NCBI GenBank assembly: GCA_025934475.1
Contig: JAICXZ010000021.1
Location: 1-13,164, forward strand
Direction of reading: 5' to 3'
Source: Mucilaginibacter sp.
GTDB taxonomy: Bacteria > Bacteroidota > Bacteroidia > Sphingobacteriales > Sphingobacteriaceae
DNA: 13,164 bases
Made by a program: the position numbers and the translations under genes. Positions 7,504 to 13,164 of this stretch are shown in pieces. The stretch's first letter is position 1, and the number at the start of each line of letters is the position of its first letter. A model generated the notes under the pieces. That model was not told the DNA's origin and ran no database searches. It was given only the letters and a program-made list of their open reading frames with translations.

Positions 7504-7519
7504 ACCACTCTGAGCGAAG

Positions 7520-7553
7520 AAAAAAGCCCTTGCATAGTGTTGGGGCTTTTTTT
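7520..7553 (+). terminator. Rho-independent terminator after the cold-shock gene
   Basis: AAAAAAGCCC (7520-7529) pairs with GGGCTTTTTT (7543-7552), with the A-run and T-run continuing the stem. It starts 17 bases after the stop codon. Confidence 0.9.
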
Positions 7554-7598
7554 ATGCCGAAAATTTTTCCAATTTAGCCCAACCAATTATTACAATTT

Positions 7599-8834
7599 AT
7601 GACTGAAATCGCAGCCATCAAATCAAATAGAAACATCTTCTTCCTCGTAATAGTAGCCTCATTGGGCTATTTTGTTGATATATATGACCTCTTGGTATTT
7701 TCCATTGTGCGGATGCCCAGTCTGCTTGAAATAGGCGTAAAAGCCGCCGACATAAAAAATGTGGGCATATCCATTCTCAACTGGCAAATGTTCGGGTTGC
7801 TTATCGGCGGCTTGCTTTGGGGGATAATGGGTGATAAACTTGGTCGCATTAAAGTTCTTTTTGGTTCGATCTTATTGTATTCAATAGCCAATTTCGTTAA
7901 TGGCAGGGTGACAAGTGTTGACGAGTACATCATCGTTCGCTTCATTGCAGGTATAGGTTTGGCAGGAGAACTGGGCGCTGGTATAACTTTAGTTACCGAA
8001 ACCATGAAGACTACCAAAAGAGGCTATGGCACTATGGTGGTTTCGGTTATCGGCCTGTTTGGGGCCGCTGCAGCAAACCTTGTGGCAAAAAACCTGGATT
8101 GGCACTGGGCATATTACGTAGGCGGGATATTGGGAATATTATTGTTGCTTTTGCGCTTAGGAACCTTCGAGTCTGGTTTATATAAAGAAGTTGAAAATCG
8201 CAATATATCAAGGGGAAATTTCCTGAAGTTGTTTACCAATTTTAAACGCTTTATCAAATACTTGTATTGTATCCTGGTTGGTTCGGCAAATTGGTTTGTA
8301 ATCGGCATTTTGATCACCCTTTCACCCGAATTTGGTAAAGCGCTCGGAGCACCGGTGCCCTTAAATGCAGGTGACGGCGTATTTTACAGCTACATCGGTA
8401 TAGCAATAGGTGGACTATTTGCGGGTTTATTGTCCCAAATTACCCGTTCGCGCCGGCTTACGGTAGTCGTATTCGTGCTTATCTCAGCATTAAGTGTCGT
8501 TGTTTATTTATCGGCTAAAGGCATAACTACAACGCAGTTTATGTGGTTAACGCTTTTCCTGGGCTTTGGGGTAGGCTATTGGCCTATTTTCGTAACCATA
8601 CCAGCCGAGCAGTTCGGCACTAATATCCGGGCTACAGTAACAACTACAGTGCCTAATTTTATCAGGGCGTCGCTGATTCCCATCAGCGCTGCGTTCAAAG
8701 CCTTTTCCGCGAGCTATGACATGATTACCGCCGGGTATATCATGATGGCGATCTTAAGCGCGATAGCATTGTTCGCGGTAAGCCAGTTAAAGGAAAGTTT
8801 TCATAAGGACCTTGATTACGTTGAGCCTTTGTAG
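7599..8834 (+). CDS. MFS transporter, metabolite:H+ symporter-like
   Basis: This 411-residue inner-membrane protein has about 12 predicted helices in two halves, with a cytoplasmic linker near residues 195-220. Helix 1 carries two acids (GYFVDIYD, D27 and D30), as in sugar/metabolite:H+ symporters. The helix 2-3 loop has MFS motif A as GDKLGRIKVL (78-87). Helix 4 has RFIAGIGLAGELGAG with R114 and E124. The second half has AEQFGTNIRATVTT (336-349), matching the usual E-F-G-x-x-x-R-A signature of this group. The substrate cannot be read from the sequence; small carboxylates, sugars or aromatic acids are all possible. The gene starts 45 bases after the cold-shock terminator, so it should have its own promoter, though no good -7 box was found. 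It is followed by an inverted-repeat element and then hemF on the same strand. Confidence 0.85.
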   Translation: MTEIAAIKSNRNIFFLVIVASLGYFVDIYDLLVFSIVRMPSLLEIGVKAADIKNVGISILNWQMFGLLIGGLLWGIMGDKLGRIKVLFGSILLYSIANFVNGRVTSVDEYIIVRFIAGIGLAGELGAGITLVTETMKTTKRGYGTMVVSVIGLFGAAAANLVAKNLDWHWAYYVGGILGILLLLLRLGTFESGLYKEVENRNISRGNFLKLFTNFKRFIKYLYCILVGSANWFVIGILITLSPEFGKALGAPVPLNAGDGVFYSYIGIAIGGLFAGLLSQITRSRRLTVVVFVLISALSVVVYLSAKGITTTQFMWLTLFLGFGVGYWPIFVTIPAEQFGTNIRATVTTTVPNFIRASLIPISAAFKAFSASYDMITAGYIMMAILSAIALFAVSQLKESFHKDLDYVEPL

Positions 8835-8837
8835 GTG

Positions 8838-8930
8838 TTGTTGACTAAGTTGATTGAGTTAAGCGGTTGATTGAATTTGAAACCGTCAATTGAATCTAAC
8901 TTAATCAACTTAATCCTACTAAGTCAACCC
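8838..8930. repeat. Imperfect inverted repeat of GTTGATT/AAGTTGA words
   Basis: The left half (from about 8838, GTTGACTAAGTTGATTGAGTT) and the right half (to about 8930) are imperfect inverted copies: GTTGACT (8840-8846 region) faces AGTCAAC (8922-8928), and GTTGATTGAATT faces AATTGAATCTAAC. Internal words recur (GTTGATT, AATCAACTTAATC). It lies between the MFS stop and hemF, ending about 20 bases before the hemF ATG, so it may affect hemF expression. Confidence 0.6.
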
Positions 8931-8949
8931 AATCAACTAACTTCGCCCC

Positions 8950-9846
8950 ATGATCACCAAAGAGCAGGTAGCGGCCGATTACCAAACCATACAGGATGAA
9001 ATATGCCAGGCGCTGGAACAGTGCGACGGCAAGGGCAAATTTGAGAAAGAGGTCTGGGAGCGCGATGGAGGGGGCGGAGGTCGCACCCGGATACTGCAAA
9101 ACGGTAATATCATTGAAAGGGGGGGCGTTAATTTCTCTGCCGTTTATGGCAAACTGCCTGAGGTAATGAAAAAGGCATTGAAGGTTGAGCAGGACGATTT
9201 TTTCGCTACAGGTGTTTCAATCGTTATTCACCCCAATCACCCTCTGGTGCCTATTATCCACATGAATATCCGGTATTTCGAGATGCCAGGTTCGGAAGTT
9301 AGGTGGTTCGGCGGCGGTATCGACCTGACACCACACTATATTTTTGATGAGGACGCGAAGTTCTTTCATAACTATCTAAAAACCACTTGCGACAGATTTC
9401 ACCCCGATTTTTATCTCCGTTTTAAAACCTGGGCCGATGATTATTTCTTTATCAAGCATCGCAACGAAACTCGCGGTATCGGGGGTATTTTTTATGATAA
9501 GTTGACTACAGACGACAAGCTTAACTGGGAACAGGTATTTGAGTTTTCAAAAGCTGTAGGACGTTCTTTTGCACCGATCTACACAGAGCTGGTAAATCGA
9601 AACAGAAATAAGGAATTCACCGAAATGCAGCAGCAATGGCAGTACCAGCGCCGCAGCCGTTACGCTGAGTTTAACCTGGTTTATGATGCCGGAACTAAAT
9701 TCGGACTCGAAACCAACGGGCGTATCGAATCGATACTGATGAGCCTGCCGCCGACCGCTAAATGGGTGTACAACTTTCAGGCGCAGCCTGGCAGCGAGGA
9801 GGAGAAAACATTATCTTTACTCAAAAAAGGAATTAACTGGGTTTGA
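8950..9846 (+). CDS. hemF: Oxygen-dependent coproporphyrinogen III oxidase
   Basis: This enzyme turns coproporphyrinogen III into protoporphyrinogen IX using oxygen (EC 1.3.3.3), in the cytosolic part of heme synthesis. The protein is 298 residues, the normal length. Recognised blocks are the Gly-rich GGGGGRTRIL with NIIERGGVNFSAVYG (40-67), GVSIVIHPNHPLVPIIHMNIRYF (88-110, with H104 as the likely catalytic His), the EVRWFGGGIDLTPHY block (116-130) and the signature KTWADDYFFIKHRNETRGIGG (159-179). The signature usually has Cys after the Trp (K-x-W-C); here it is Ala162. The ATG at 8950 fits the family start. An oxygen-dependent enzyme indicates aerobic heme synthesis. The small gene at 9846 overlaps its stop by one base, suggesting one transcript. 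Confidence 0.95.
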   Translation: MITKEQVAADYQTIQDEICQALEQCDGKGKFEKEVWERDGGGGGRTRILQNGNIIERGGVNFSAVYGKLPEVMKKALKVEQDDFFATGVSIVIHPNHPLVPIIHMNIRYFEMPGSEVRWFGGGIDLTPHYIFDEDAKFFHNYLKTTCDRFHPDFYLRFKTWADDYFFIKHRNETRGIGGIFYDKLTTDDKLNWEQVFEFSKAVGRSFAPIYTELVNRNRNKEFTEMQQQWQYQRRSRYAEFNLVYDAGTKFGLETNGRIESILMSLPPTAKWVYNFQAQPGSEEEKTLSLLKKGINWV

Positions 9847-10241
9847 TGAAAAAAATTGCCTTTGCTTTACTGTTGATTGTTATTGCTTCGTCGTTTTCGC
9901 CCGTTCAAACGCTCAAGGGTACCTGGCGATATATTGGCGGTATATACAATGGCAAAAAGGAGGGACCTACCAAACAATATACCCTTCAACGGAAATACAC
10001 GGATGCTACGTTTGATGCTTATGTTGTCGAAAAAGAGAATAAGTCCGAAAAATATCAATCCGGTTATTATACACTCAAAAACGATTCCTGCATCGAAACC
10101 GAGACGTTCAGTAGTCAGCCTTCAAAACTTACGAATGTACCGGTTCATTACCGGTATGTGGTTCGGCACGATTCGCTGATCCTGACGGGGAAATTGCCTA
10201 CGGGAATGGTGGTTGAGGAATATTGGAAGAAGCAAAAATGA
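9846..10241 (+). CDS. Small secreted lipocalin-like protein
   Basis: This is a 131-residue protein whose ATG shares its A with the hemF stop (TGATG), the usual sign of coupled translation. A TTG three bases earlier is possible but less likely. Residues 1 to about 18 are a signal peptide (MKKIAFALLLIVIASSFS) with no lipobox Cys. The mature part starts with LKGTWRYIGG, where G25-x-W27 is the lipocalin-type G-x-W start of the first strand, and continues as alternating strands ending VVEEYWKK. This resembles small Bacteroidota lipocalin-like DUF proteins (DUF4488-like) that form a beta-barrel. A ligand is not evident. Its link to hemF may be only transcriptional. It contains a single Cys (in NDSCIETE). 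Confidence 0.7.
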   Translation: MKKIAFALLLIVIASSFSPVQTLKGTWRYIGGIYNGKKEGPTKQYTLQRKYTDATFDAYVVEKENKSEKYQSGYYTLKNDSCIETETFSSQPSKLTNVPVHYRYVVRHDSLILTGKLPTGMVVEEYWKKQK

Positions 10242-10250
10242 GGTCAGATA

Positions 10251-10267
10251 GTGTCCTCACAGACGAC
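10251..10267 (-). repeat. GTGAGGACAC-type repeat, inverted copy (copy 2)
   Basis: On the minus strand this reads GTCGTCTGTGAGGACAC. It matches the plus-strand sequence at 10883-10899 in 14 of 17 positions, and its last ten bases are identical to the core at 1108-1117. It begins 9 bases after the stop of the lipocalin-like gene and forms the left boundary of the AT-rich segment. Confidence 0.5.
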
Positions 10268-10290
10268 GGAAAAAGGAAATGTAGATAACA

Positions 10291-10848
10291 ATGATCGTTG
10301 GATATGAAATATACCCACATGGCAATAAAAGCCATATGACTGGTAGTTGTGACAAATTGTTTCCGTATCTGGAAGATGTCCCTAGATGTGTTGTTTGCGG
10401 CTACCGAACTGACTACCGCTATACCAACCCAAGTTTTCTTCTAAAAAACAAAATTCGAGACCTGTCTTCTACTTATGATGGCATTTATATAGCCTCTTTA
10501 AAGTTTAAAGAGTTTTGTAGCCGCTATGGTTATAAAAACTTAGTTTTTAAGCCACTTCCGAAAACGCCTAATTTTTTCCAGTTTTACGTTGAAGGCAATG
10601 TTATTGAGTACAAATTCAATTTCAACGAGAACTTTTGCAGCGCCTGCGAAATGTATGAAAGTGTAATTGGCCCTACGATGAATCTCGATCATATCACTGA
10701 ACCTCTGAAAGACGGATTTTATCAATCTGATCTTTGGTTCGCCAGTGGCAATGAAAAGTCGCCTGTTTTAATTGTCGCTCCTAAAACGTTTCAAAATCTA
10801 AAGACAGAAAAGTTCAAGGATTTATGCGAGAAACAGATTGAAAAGTAA
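10291..10848 (+). CDS. Uncharacterised protein with two CxxC motifs
   Basis: This 185-residue protein has no signal peptide or membrane helix, so it is expected to be cytosolic. Two CxxC pairs, C33-V-V-C36 (RCVVCGYRTDY) and C116-S-A-C119 (NFCSACEMYES), could together bind one zinc ion. Between them is DLSSTYDGIYIASLKFKEF (57-75), and the end has FYQSDLWFASGNEKSPVLI (143-161). I do not recognise a named family. The layout recalls double-CxxCG or immunity-type proteins found alone in Bacteroidota and myxobacteria, but this is a weak impression. G+C is about 38% over 10321-10800 by hand count, against about 50% in sampled parts of hemF (9061-9120, 9241-9420) and the regulator gene (11041-11160). 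Inverted repeats flank it. AAAGGA (10272-10277) is 13 bases before the ATG, too far for an ideal ribosome site. Probably a transferred gene. Confidence 0.7.
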   Translation: MIVGYEIYPHGNKSHMTGSCDKLFPYLEDVPRCVVCGYRTDYRYTNPSFLLKNKIRDLSSTYDGIYIASLKFKEFCSRYGYKNLVFKPLPKTPNFFQFYVEGNVIEYKFNFNENFCSACEMYESVIGPTMNLDHITEPLKDGFYQSDLWFASGNEKSPVLIVAPKTFQNLKTEKFKDLCEKQIEK

Positions 10849-10882
10849 ATGCTGGGCACGAAACATAGAAATGGTCTGCATA

Positions 10883-10899
10883 GTTGCCTGTGACGACAC
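10883..10899 (+). repeat. GTGAGGACAC-type repeat, degenerate copy (copy 3)
   Basis: This copy reads GTTGCCTGTGACGACAC. It shares GTTGCC and the GTGA-s-GACAC core with the copy at 1098-1117 (there a four-base GTTC separates the parts), and matches the inverted copy at 10251-10267 in 14 of 17 positions. It lies 34 bases after the stop of the two-CxxC gene and 22 bases before the regulator's start codon, so it forms the right boundary of the AT-rich segment. Confidence 0.5.
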
Positions 10900-10909
10900 A
10901 TGACAGAAT

Positions 10910-10915
10910 AAAGGA
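10910..10915 (+). promoter_or_regulatory. Shine-Dalgarno-like site of the Crp/Fnr gene
   Basis: AAAGGA ends 6 bases before the ATG at 10922. This is unusual in the window, where most starts lack such a site, and it supports the chosen start. Confidence 0.5.
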
Positions 10916-10921
10916 TAACAT

Positions 10922-11503
10922 ATGAATAAGGATCGCTTAATTCAATTTATTCAAAACGTCTTCCCGGTAAGTACCAGCAAAGCCGAACAAATAGCGGAAA
11001 ATTATAAAGCAAAAGAAGTCGCCAGAAACGATTTTATACTAAAGGCAGGTTCGGTTTGCAGCGCGTCCTATTTTATCGAGGAAGGGCTCGTTCGGGCCTA
11101 TACTTTTGATCTTGAGGGTAACGATGTCACCACGGCATTCTATCCCGAGAATACCTACGCTACTGATATGTTTTCGTTCTTCAAACAGGTTCCATCCGGG
11201 GAATACATGCAAGCTTTAACCGATTGCAAAACCTGGCGGCTCACTTACGAAGACATGCAGGATAGTTTCCATAATATTCCTGAGTTTCGTGAATTTGGCC
11301 GTTCGAATATCATCGACAACTACGGTTTATTAAAACGACGCATGTTATCATCTCTCCACGAAACCGCCGAAGAGCGCTATGCCAACCTGATCAATTCAAA
11401 TCCCAGTATCCTGCAAAACGCGCCTCTTAAATACGTTGCGTCATACCTCGGAATCACTGACACTTCGCTGAGCCGGATAAGAAAGGATTTTGTCAGGAAA
11501 TAG
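10922..11503 (+). CDS. Crp/Fnr-family transcriptional regulator
   Basis: This 193-residue cytosolic protein has a cyclic-nucleotide-binding-like beta-roll (about 15-115; ILKAGSVCSASYFIEEGLVRAYTFDLEGNDVTTAFYPE region), a linking helix (about 115-145) and a C-terminal DNA-binding part (about 145-193; ERYANLI, APLKYVASYLGITDTSLSRIRKDF, where the last helix would read DNA). The FGE-x-A-L and R-x-A residues that bind cAMP in true Crp are absent, so the ligand is unknown and may not be a nucleotide. This degenerate type is very common in Bacteroidota and often sits beside the gene it controls. The next gene, 87 bp downstream, is a membrane protein with a perfect palindrome in front, a likely target. 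The start is supported by AAAGGA at 10910-10915. Confidence 0.88.
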   Translation: MNKDRLIQFIQNVFPVSTSKAEQIAENYKAKEVARNDFILKAGSVCSASYFIEEGLVRAYTFDLEGNDVTTAFYPENTYATDMFSFFKQVPSGEYMQALTDCKTWRLTYEDMQDSFHNIPEFREFGRSNIIDNYGLLKRRMLSSLHETAEERYANLINSNPSILQNAPLKYVASYLGITDTSLSRIRKDFVRK

Positions 11504-11517
11504 TCATCGGTTCCTTT

Positions 11518-11533
11518 CTTGCCATATGGCAAG
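11518..11533. promoter_or_regulatory. Perfect 16-bp palindrome, candidate operator
   Basis: CTTGCCATATGGCAAG is a perfect palindrome without a spacer. It lies 15 bases after the regulator's stop and 57 bases before the membrane protein's ATG. Its size and two-fold symmetry suit a Crp/Fnr dimer. No T-run follows, so it is not a terminator. Assigning it to the neighbouring regulator is an inference. Confidence 0.6.
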
Positions 11534-11551
11534 TGCAGCCGGCAAATTTTG
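11519..11551 (+). promoter_or_regulatory. Candidate promoter of the membrane-protein gene
   Basis: TTG (11519-11521, inside the palindrome) is followed after 22 bases by AAATTTTG (11544-11551), a seven-of-eight match to TAnnTTTG. If right, the palindrome covers the -33 element. A second seven-of-eight box, TTCATTTG (11555-11562), has no well-spaced partner. Confidence 0.35.
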
Positions 11552-11590
11552 AATTTCATTTGTGCCATAATTCATTAAAAATCAATCAAA

Positions 11591-12328
11591 ATGGCACATT
11601 ACATTTCAGGCGCACCCTTTTGGGTAGTCATCCTTTTTATAGGAAGCTTTCTTGTTGCGCTAACTCCAATTGCAAACACCGCAAAACAAGCGGTCTTAAG
11701 CTCAGGAATGAGCATCGAAAAATCAAAAAATGTCCGATCGGGAGTTTTTATTTTTTTTCTGCTATGGCTTATCTATGCATCAGCTCTTGCTTTAACCGGG
11801 GGTTTATCATCCAACGCACTTCCGCCGAGAGTGATGCTTTTTACTACAGTTCCATTGACAATAATTCTTTTTTTGGGAGTCGGTAATACGGGGCTGTATA
11901 AAAAACTGCTTTATTCAACTTCGCTGGAATCATTGATCCGGATACATATTTTCAGGCTGGTAGGCGCATTTTTTATGATTCTATATTTCTACAGGGTTTT
12001 TCCTGCCGGGTTCGCTTTTTCAGCAAGTATGGGCGATATTATTACAGCCATTTTCGCCATTCCTGTGGCAAGGGCCGTGGCACAAAAGAAATCGTGGAGC
12101 ATAAAAGCCGTTTATGCCTGGAACATTTTTGGCATACTGGATATTGTTTCTGCTGTAGGTTTTGCCATTGTTACTACTATAGCTGCTGCGCAAACTGGCG
12201 TGCGCGGCCCACAGGAAATGACGACATTCCCCTTTGTGTTTTACCCGGCTTTTGCACCTGCAACCATATTATTTTTACACTACGGAATTTTCAAAAAATT
12301 AAAGCAAGTGTCACGCGAGCCAAACTGA
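11591..12328 (+). CDS. Seven-helix integral membrane protein of unknown function
   Basis: This 245-residue protein has about seven hydrophobic segments, near residues 9-29, 50-70, 80-98, 118-137, 147-163, 174-200 and 214-234, so it is an inner-membrane protein. Positively charged loops (KKLLYSTS, KKSWSIK) and the basic tail (FKKLKQVSREPN) help set orientation. The last helix carries PFVFYPAFAPATILFLHYGIF, a pattern I associate with a family of uncharacterised Bacteroidota membrane proteins found next to Crp/Fnr regulators; no catalytic motif stands out. It follows the regulator gene by 87 bp with a palindrome and possible promoter between, so it is probably regulated by it. A strong hairpin follows the stop. 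A transporter or sensor role is possible but cannot be supported here. Confidence 0.75.
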   Translation: MAHYISGAPFWVVILFIGSFLVALTPIANTAKQAVLSSGMSIEKSKNVRSGVFIFFLLWLIYASALALTGGLSSNALPPRVMLFTTVPLTIILFLGVGNTGLYKKLLYSTSLESLIRIHIFRLVGAFFMILYFYRVFPAGFAFSASMGDIITAIFAIPVARAVAQKKSWSIKAVYAWNIFGILDIVSAVGFAIVTTIAAAQTGVRGPQEMTTFPFVFYPAFAPATILFLHYGIFKKLKQVSREPN

Positions 12329-12332
12329 TCAG

Positions 12333-12364
12333 TTTACCCGAAGGAAGCTTTTCTTTCGGGTAAA
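12333..12364 (+). terminator. Hairpin after the membrane-protein gene, probable terminator
   Basis: The 12-base arms 12333-12344 and 12353-12364 (TTTACCCGAAGG / CTTTCGGGTAAA) pair throughout with one G-U pair and an 8-base loop. The stem begins 4 bases after the stop codon. The T-run is lost (TAACGTAAAT follows), so termination is likely but not textbook. Confidence 0.6.
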
Positions 12365-12590
12365 TAACGTAAATCAAAAGTTGTAAAATTTATAGTCTTT
12401 AGTATAGAAAATCCGGTATTTGGAACATTAGTCCACTAATAGCCATTTTGTTACATTTTTACTCACATTTTGGCTTCAATGTGCATAAAAAACCTACCCC
12501 AAACCGAAGTATTTTCTTAACTTCGCAGGTCGCTTTGGAGAACATCCGGAGTAACGATTATAGACTATATATCTACACTTAACTTTTCAA

Positions 12591-13164
12591 ATGGCTGAGG
12601 AAACAGGAAACGGCAATCTACCACCAGAAGACAGAATAATTCCAATAAATATTGATGAAGAAATGCGATCCGCCTACATTGATTATTCAATGTCAGTAAT
12701 CGTTTCGCGTGCGCTTCCTGATGTGCGCGACGGCTTAAAGCCGGTTCACAGACGCGTGCTTTACGGCATGCTCGATCTGGGTTTGAGCAACAATAAACCC
12801 TATAAAAAATCGGCCCGTATTGTGGGTGAGGTGTTGGGTAAATATCACCCGCATGGTGATACCTCGGTATACGACGCCATGGTGCGTATGGCCCAGGACT
12901 GGAGCTTAAGGTACCCATTTGTTGAGGGCCAGGGCAACTACGGCTCTATCGATGGTGATGAACCAGCGGCAATGCGTTATACAGAGGCAAGGCTGCAAAA
13001 GATTGCCGAGGAGATGCTGGCCGATATTAATAAAGATACCATCGACTACCAGTTGAACTTTGATGATTCGCTGGAAGAGCCAACGGTATTGCCATCTAAG
13101 ATCCCTAACTTATTAGTAAACGGCGCTTCGGGTATTGCGGTAGGTATGGCCACCAACATGGCCC
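12591..13164 (+). CDS. gyrA: DNA gyrase subunit A, 5' part
   Basis: The first 191 codons of gyrA run off the window end. Gyrase A cuts and rejoins DNA as part of the A2B2 enzyme that introduces negative supercoils, with the GyrB partner encoded elsewhere. The typical start is present (IINI-type [15 protein letters not shown] at 18-32, [21 protein letters not shown]), as is the quinolone-resistance region [19 protein letters not shown] (84-102), [13 protein letters not shown] and the catalytic Tyr130 in [11 protein letters not shown]91 and D95 correspond to E. coli S83 and D87. ParC could look similar, but this N-terminus and [11 protein letters not shown] favour GyrA. The 226 bp between the upstream hairpin and the start holds a small inverted repeat (ATTAGT-CC-ACTAAT, 12427-12440) but no convincing -7/-33 pair; TAACTTCG (12518-12525) is the best -7-like box. 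Confidence 0.95.
   Translation, partial: MAEETGNGNLPPEDRIIPINIDEEMRSAYIDYSMSVIVSRALPDVRDGLKPVHRRVLYGMLDLGLSNNKPYKKSARIVGEVLGKYHPHGDTSVYDAMVRMAQDWSLRYPFVEGQGNYGSIDGDEPAAMRYTEARLQKIAEEMLADINKDTIDYQLNFDDSLEEPTVLPSKIPNLLVNGASGIAVGMATNMA

Noticed and set aside
9843..9845. TTG as start of the lipocalin-like gene
   Set aside because: The ATG at 9846 follows at once, gives a cleaner signal peptide (MKKIAF) and makes the usual TGATG overlap with hemF.
10251..10260. GTG-TCCT-CAC as terminator of the lipocalin-like gene
   Set aside because: The stem is only three base pairs and no T-run follows.
11533..11886. Plus-strand open frame of 117 codons
   Set aside because: It overlaps the membrane-protein gene in another frame and starts inside the palindrome/promoter region; the membrane protein has coherent helices, this does not.
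12427..12440. ATTAGT-CC-ACTAAT inverted repeat before gyrA as an operator
   Set aside because: It is short, AT-rich and about 150 bases from the start codon without a clear promoter next to it; chance is a sufficient explanation.
12854..12886. Quinolone-resistance change in gyrA (Thr at the E. coli Ser83 position)
   Set aside because: The hydroxyl residue is kept, D95 is intact, and Thr or Ser at this position is ordinary for Bacteroidota, so no resistance can be claimed.
12565..12918. Minus-strand open frame of 117 codons
   Set aside because: It is antisense to the strongly conserved gyrA start and has no family pattern.
13111..13164. Possible split or truncated gyrA
   Set aside because: The frame is open and family-like to the last base; it is cut only by the window edge.

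Overview
The window looks like chromosomal DNA of a Bacteroidota species, most likely of the family Sphingobacteriaceae (Mucilaginibacter- or Pedobacter-like). This rests on the gene families present: a fused trehalose-6-phosphate synthase/phosphatase, a GH15 enzyme with a TREH-like N-terminal domain, a PepSY-like secreted protein, and a degenerate Crp/Fnr regulator next to a seven-helix membrane protein. Start codons mostly lack Shine-Dalgarno sequences, and several genes have upstream matches to the Bacteroidota -7 box TAnnTTTG. The genus is an inference; no 16S rRNA gene is present.

Layout. Positions 1-160 hold the start of a minus-strand zinc-ribbon/membrane protein cut by the window edge. 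A glucose-1-dehydrogenase-like SDR follows (273-1079), then a 379-bp gene-free AT-rich stretch with repeats, then a secreted PepSY-like protein (1459-1935) with a clear terminator. The trehalose block is otsAB (2158-4362, plus strand) converging on a GH15 trehalase/glucoamylase-like gene (4448-6235, minus strand). The GH15 gene diverges from a 1-Cys peroxiredoxin (6534-7169), followed by a cold-shock protein (7306-7503) with its own terminator. Next come an MFS transporter (7599-8834), hemF (8950-9846) overlapped at its stop by a small lipocalin-like secreted protein (9846-10241), an AT-rich uncharacterised gene with two CxxC motifs (10291-10848), a Crp/Fnr-family regulator (10922-11503), a seven-helix membrane protein (11591-12328), and the 5' part of gyrA (12591 to the edge).

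How the genes fit together. Much of the window is about stress: synthesis and probably hydrolysis of trehalose, peroxide removal, RNA chaperoning, and oxygen-dependent heme synthesis. The regulator and the membrane protein probably form a functional pair, because a perfect 16-bp palindrome lies between them.

The most unusual content is intergenic. There are three long imperfect inverted repeats built from short repeated 'words' (4365-4438, 6309-6393, 8838-8930). A second family with core GTGAGGACAC has three copies (1108-1117, 10251-10260 inverted, 10890-10899 degenerate). Two of these face each other around the AT-rich two-CxxC gene, as if it were an inserted cassette. Three operator-like palindromic sites lie upstream of the PepSY-like gene, the peroxiredoxin gene and the seven-helix membrane gene. 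I see no CRISPR array, tRNA, rRNA, transposase or phage gene.
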